Below are positions 21,417 to 23,830 of a stretch of DNA of 23,830 nt, in pieces. Below the pieces are notes generated by a model that was given only the letters and a program-made list of their open reading frames with translations, ran no database searches and was not told the origin of the DNA. The position numbers and the translations under genes are program-made. This stretch comes from Bacteroidota bacterium (GTDB taxonomy: Bacteria > Bacteroidota > Bacteroidia > Flavobacteriales > Weeksellaceae): positions 1-23,830 of the forward strand of contig JAEYOX010000036.1 in assembly GCA_023411265.1 (NCBI GenBank). The letters run 5' to 3'. Numbering within the stretch: position 1 is the stretch's first letter; each line of letters starts with the position of its first letter.

Positions 21417-21486
21417 TCTTATTTTGTGATTACTTAGTTATTAAAAAAATAGGAATACGCTAAATTACCAGAACTGGTATTGAAAC

Positions 21487-21518
21487 AAAAAAAATCGCCT
21501 TGCTTTAAGCAAGGCGAG
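21487..21518 (-). terminator. Terminator of the first beta-barrel gene
   Basis: TCGCCTTGC (21495-21503) and GCAAGGCGA (21509-21517) form a 9-bp stem with loop TTTAA. Read on the minus strand it is followed by eight T, 20 bp after the stop of the gene at 21538. Confidence 0.88.
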
Positions 21519-21537
21519 ATAAATGATTTTCAGAAGG

Positions 21538-22179
21538 TTATTTTCCGAACTTATATCCAAGACCTACTTGAAAAAAACTGTTTTTCCAAGATCCTTCGCC
21601 TGAATTTTTAGCAAGATTAGAAACTCCAAAGTTATATCTTGCATCAAAGAATAATCCGTTAGACAAGTTGTATTCTGCTCCAATATAAGGTGCAAGATTC
21701 AGAGAATTAATTTCATCTTTCAGATCTTCACTTTCTGATTCTGTTTCTGTAACACCGCCCATGGTAGTAGTCGCTGTGACATCTGCTTTTGCAGACATAA
21801 TGATTCCGAAATTGAGTCCAGCTCCTAAAGCAAAACCATCAGCAACATAGTACTTAGCCCCAATCGGGATTAATAATGTTCCTAAATTAATTTCTTCTGT
21901 GACTTTGATAGTGGCTCCCATGAATTCTTCTTCAAACTTGGATTCCCCTCCTAATGGTGAATAAAGGACTTCACCTGACAACGCCAACTTGTCGCTCAAA
22001 GCATACTCTACTAAACCTCCAACGTAAAAGGTTGATTTAGGATCAGAGGTCTCAGTAGCACCATCACCAGAAACAGTAAGGGTAGACATTGCATACCCAG
22101 CTTTAGCTCCAAATTTAACTTCCTGAGCATTTACAGAAGCGAAAAGTGCCAAAGCACCAACAAAAAATAGTTTTTTCAT
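21538..22179 (-). CDS. Outer-membrane beta-barrel protein (PorT-like family)
   Basis: A 213-residue secreted protein with a Sec signal (MKKLFFVGALALFASVNAQ, cleavage after AQ) and alternating beta-strand pattern: VKFGAKAGYAMS, STFYVGGLVEYALSDKLALSGEVLYS, LLIPIGAKYYVADGFALGAGLNFG, LAPYIGAEYNLSNGLFFDARYNFGVS. It ends in FFQVGLGYKFGK, a typical barrel end with an aromatic near the C-terminus. This is the OMP_b-brl/PorT-like family, whose members are small barrels of varied function. A threonine/glutamate-rich loop (TATTTMGGVTETESESEDL) is probably exposed. It is a paralog of the next gene. Confidence 0.85.
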   Translation of the reverse strand: MKKLFFVGALALFASVNAQEVKFGAKAGYAMSTLTVSGDGATETSDPKSTFYVGGLVEYALSDKLALSGEVLYSPLGGESKFEEEFMGATIKVTEEINLGTLLIPIGAKYYVADGFALGAGLNFGIIMSAKADVTATTTMGGVTETESESEDLKDEINSLNLAPYIGAEYNLSNGLFFDARYNFGVSNLAKNSGEGSWKNSFFQVGLGYKFGK

Positions 22180-22245
22180 AATAATTTATTCATTTAAATT
22201 GAGATGGTAAATATAAAAATTATATTTCAATACAAAACAAAAAAA

Positions 22246-22263
22246 ACCGACAATTTTGTCGGC
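22246..22263 (-). terminator. Terminator of the second beta-barrel gene
   Basis: CCGACA (22247-22252) and TGTCGG (22257-22262) form the stem; on the minus strand it is followed by eight T. It lies about 27 bp after the stop of the gene at 22289 and upstream of the neighbouring barrel gene, so the two paralogs are transcribed separately. Confidence 0.82.
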
Positions 22264-22288
22264 TTATAAAGTTTTTACTTGCAGATGA

Positions 22289-22948
22289 TTAGAATGCAAA
22301 TCCAACTCTGATGCCGGTAACAACTTCTGGTGTAATTCTGAAGTTACTTCCTCCTTCTAGAGTAATATCTGGATTCCCAGTAGATTTAATTGTAGTGTCC
22401 CCTTCAGATTCATACATCAATCCAAGACCAGCTTCTACTCCTAAGAATACTCTTTTAGCGATATAATAGTCAGCTCCGAAAACACCTCTAACACCAAATC
22501 TGAAAACACCAGGTCCTTTTACCTCAACAACGTCACCAGTTATATTGTCAGTCTCTTTTAAATTCTGAGAACGATAACCAAGAAGTACGTCACCTCCTAC
22601 ATAAGGGGATAATCTTTCTGTTCCTGTAAAGTGTCTTTCCATCCCAAAGCCCAAACCGAAGCCATAGTTATCCATTTCTTCCTTTACATCATTAATAAAA
22701 TCATTGTTAGTTTCACTATTATTTGCTAAAAATAAAGTTCCTCTGTAGGCGATTTTATCAGTTTTAAAATATCTTGCCTTAAACATAGCACCAGTTCCAA
22801 AGCCTTGGTCAGGAAGGTTGATGGTTGTGTTTCCTAATCCACCGGCAACACCTAAATCTACGGTTACGTCACCTGCAGTAGGCTTAAATTCCTGAGCACT
22901 AACAGCGCTGAACAGTGCAAGAGCACCAACTAAAAACAGTTTTTTCAT
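22289..22948 (-). CDS. Outer-membrane beta-barrel protein, paralog
   Basis: A 219-residue secreted barrel protein with a signal peptide almost the same as its neighbour's (MKKLFLVGALALFSAVSAQ). Strands include DVTVDLGVAGGLG, GTGAMFKARYFKTDKIAYRGTLFLA, NYGFGLGFGMERHFTG, LSPYVGGDVLLGYRSQ, FGVRGVFGADYYIAKRVFLGVEAGLGLMY and a terminal VVTGIRVGFAF. The closing phenylalanine is the usual barrel-assembly signal. Substrate or role unknown. Its promoter probably includes TATTTTTG on the minus strand at 22985-22978, about 30 bp upstream of the ATG. Confidence 0.85.
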   Translation of the reverse strand: MKKLFLVGALALFSAVSAQEFKPTAGDVTVDLGVAGGLGNTTINLPDQGFGTGAMFKARYFKTDKIAYRGTLFLANNSETNNDFINDVKEEMDNYGFGLGFGMERHFTGTERLSPYVGGDVLLGYRSQNLKETDNITGDVVEVKGPGVFRFGVRGVFGADYYIAKRVFLGVEAGLGLMYESEGDTTIKSTGNPDITLEGGSNFRITPEVVTGIRVGFAF

Positions 22949-22977
22949 GATTTAAAAATTAATTTAATTAAGTGGCG

Positions 22978-22985
22978 CAAAAATA
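22978..22985 (-). promoter_or_regulatory. Promoter -7 box of the second beta-barrel gene
   Basis: On the minus strand TATTTTTG matches TAnnTTTG and lies 29 bp upstream of the ATG at 22948. No clear -33 box was found. The rest of the 22949-23168 gap is AT-rich with nothing else visible. Confidence 0.4.
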
Positions 22986-23163
22986 AATCAAGATTCAGTT
23001 TTGTTAACGTTGTGTTAATATGATAAAAATCAGAATCACCTTCTTTAAAATGAATATAAACTAATAAATTCTGTTAAATAATTCATTTCAGGTTTAAAAT
23101 CGGAATAAAAGAGAAACAAAAACAAGAAATTCATTAAGAAAATAAACTGGTGTGTTATAAAAG

Positions 23164-23191
23164 CAAAAAAACGCCGATTGCTTCGACGTTT
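23164..23191 (-). terminator. Terminator of frr
   Basis: AAACGCCGA (23169-23177) and TCGACGTTT (23183-23191) pair with a single C/A mismatch. Read on the minus strand the hairpin is followed by a T run. It lies about 20 bp after the frr stop. Confidence 0.7.
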
Positions 23192-23213
23192 CAGTATAAA
23201 TTTAATAGAAAAA

Positions 23214-23768
23214 TCAGATTTTCATAATATCTGCTTCTTTCAATTTTAAATTTTCATCGCAGAGTTTGACGTATTTATCGGTTAGTTCCTGAATTTCAAT
23301 TTCAGCATTTTTTATGAGATCTTCAGAAATACCTTCTATTTTTTTTAATTCTTTCATGCCGTCCTGACGCGCATTGCGAACCGTTATTTTAGATTGTTCA
23401 GCTTCTGACTTAGCCTGCTTTGCGAGGTCTCTTCGGCGTTCCTCGGTAAGGGGCGGAACATTCAAAATAATATTATCACCATTATTCGAAGGTGCGAAAC
23501 CAAGATTAGAATTTACTATGGCTTTTTCAATTGCGTTGATGGCATTCCTATCCCAGGGCTGGATGGAAATCGTCATGGCATCCGGAACCGAAATATTCGC
23601 CACCTGATTGATGGGTGTCATCGTTCCGTAATATTCTACCATTACATCCTGTACCATAGCAGTAGAAGCTCTTCCGGCTCTTATTTTCTGGAAAGCATGA
23701 TCGAGATGTCTTATTGCCGCATCCATTTCCTGCTTTACCATATCTGTAATCATATTTAATTCTTCCAT
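23214..23768 (-). CDS. frr: Ribosome recycling factor
   Basis: A 184-residue protein that, with EF-G, splits the post-termination ribosome. Length matches the family (about 185). Hallmarks are the two helices of the rod with KIRAGRASTAMVQDVMVEYYG, the beta domain TPINQVANISVPDAMTISIQPWD, and LNVPPLTEERRRDLAKQAKSEAEQSKITVRNARQDGMKELKK. The start may be Met1 or Met6 (MITDMVKQEMD). It follows the pyrH stop by 2 bp, the usual pyrH-frr pairing. Confidence 0.97.
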   Translation of the reverse strand: MEELNMITDMVKQEMDAAIRHLDHAFQKIRAGRASTAMVQDVMVEYYGTMTPINQVANISVPDAMTISIQPWDRNAINAIEKAIVNSNLGFAPSNNGDNIILNVPPLTEERRRDLAKQAKSEAEQSKITVRNARQDGMKELKKIEGISEDLIKNAEIEIQELTDKYVKLCDENLKLKEADIMKI

Positions 23769-23770
23769 AA

Positions 23771-23830
23771 TTAAATGATATTTTTATTTTCCAAATCTAC
23801 TAAAGTTCCAATTTTATCGCCCTGAACAAT
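23771..23830 (-). CDS. pyrH: UMP kinase, C-terminal tail (partial)
   Basis: The minus-strand frame from the window edge reads IVQGDKIGTLVDLENKNII and stops with TAA at 23773-23771. The G-x-x-(I/V)GTLV end is the usual close of bacterial UMP kinase, and the gene directly precedes frr, as pyrH does in most bacteria. Only 19 residues are visible, so the call leans on context. Confidence 0.7.
   Translation of the reverse strand: MVQGDKIGTLVDLENKNII

Overview
The window looks like a chromosome segment from a Bacteroidota bacterium of class Flavobacteriia, probably the Chryseobacterium/Kaistella group (Weeksellaceae). The reasons are low GC content; promoters of the TTTG-N19-TAnnTTTG type; weak ribosome binding sites; a fused OlsF-type acyltransferase; a long-form fructose-1,6-bisphosphatase; DUF6132 and split YeeE/YedE proteins; and small beta-barrel proteins with 'MKKLF...AQE' signal peptides. 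This placement is by protein resemblance only; no 16S gene is present.

Region 1 (1-4000) is a junk-rich accessory stretch. It holds the tail of an unknown gene, a small membrane protein, an internally deleted IS1182-type transposase, a HigBA-like toxin-antitoxin pair with a clear promoter and terminator, a decayed IS91-type transposase tail, and an unknown membrane gene split by a frameshift at a run of seven G. Long imperfect palindromes and an exact 55-bp repeat (533-587 and 3901-3955) lie between them, giving a gene-cassette-like layout.

Region 2 (4059-9986) is a sulfane-sulfur/persulfide operon. It encodes a Crp/Fnr regulator, a TauE/SafE exporter, an OsmC-like protein, a CstB-like persulfide dioxygenase-rhodanese, a single-domain rhodanese, a DUF6132 membrane protein, thioredoxin, and two half-size YeeE/YedE transporters. 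Two promoters share a 50-bp block in which a GTAAC-N4-GTrGC motif sits about 41 bp before the predicted start, the classic position for a Crp-type activator. A four-helix-bundle (S23/Avd-like) gene, flanked by 7-bp-period repeats, sits in reverse orientation between the two YeeE halves. A second array of the same heptads, without a gene, lies upstream of the rhodanese.

Region 3 (10100-11572) has three small genes: a secreted YciI-like gene broken by a one-base frameshift, a DUF1801 gene, and a DUF4287-DUF5655 gene.

Region 4 (11677-17212) is core metabolism: menC and fbp on the minus strand, then aspartate kinase and an OlsF-type lipid acyltransferase on the plus strand, then tRNA-Phe(GAA).

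Region 5 (17688-21119) is a minus-strand pstSCAB phosphate-uptake operon with a striking five-unit 11-bp PhoB-box-like array upstream and no phoU downstream. Between pstS and the next gene is a possible small RNA ending in a strong terminator.

Region 6 (21487-23830) has two paralogous outer-membrane beta-barrel genes, then frr (ribosome recycling factor) and the tail of pyrH, all on the minus strand and each of the first three followed by a terminator.
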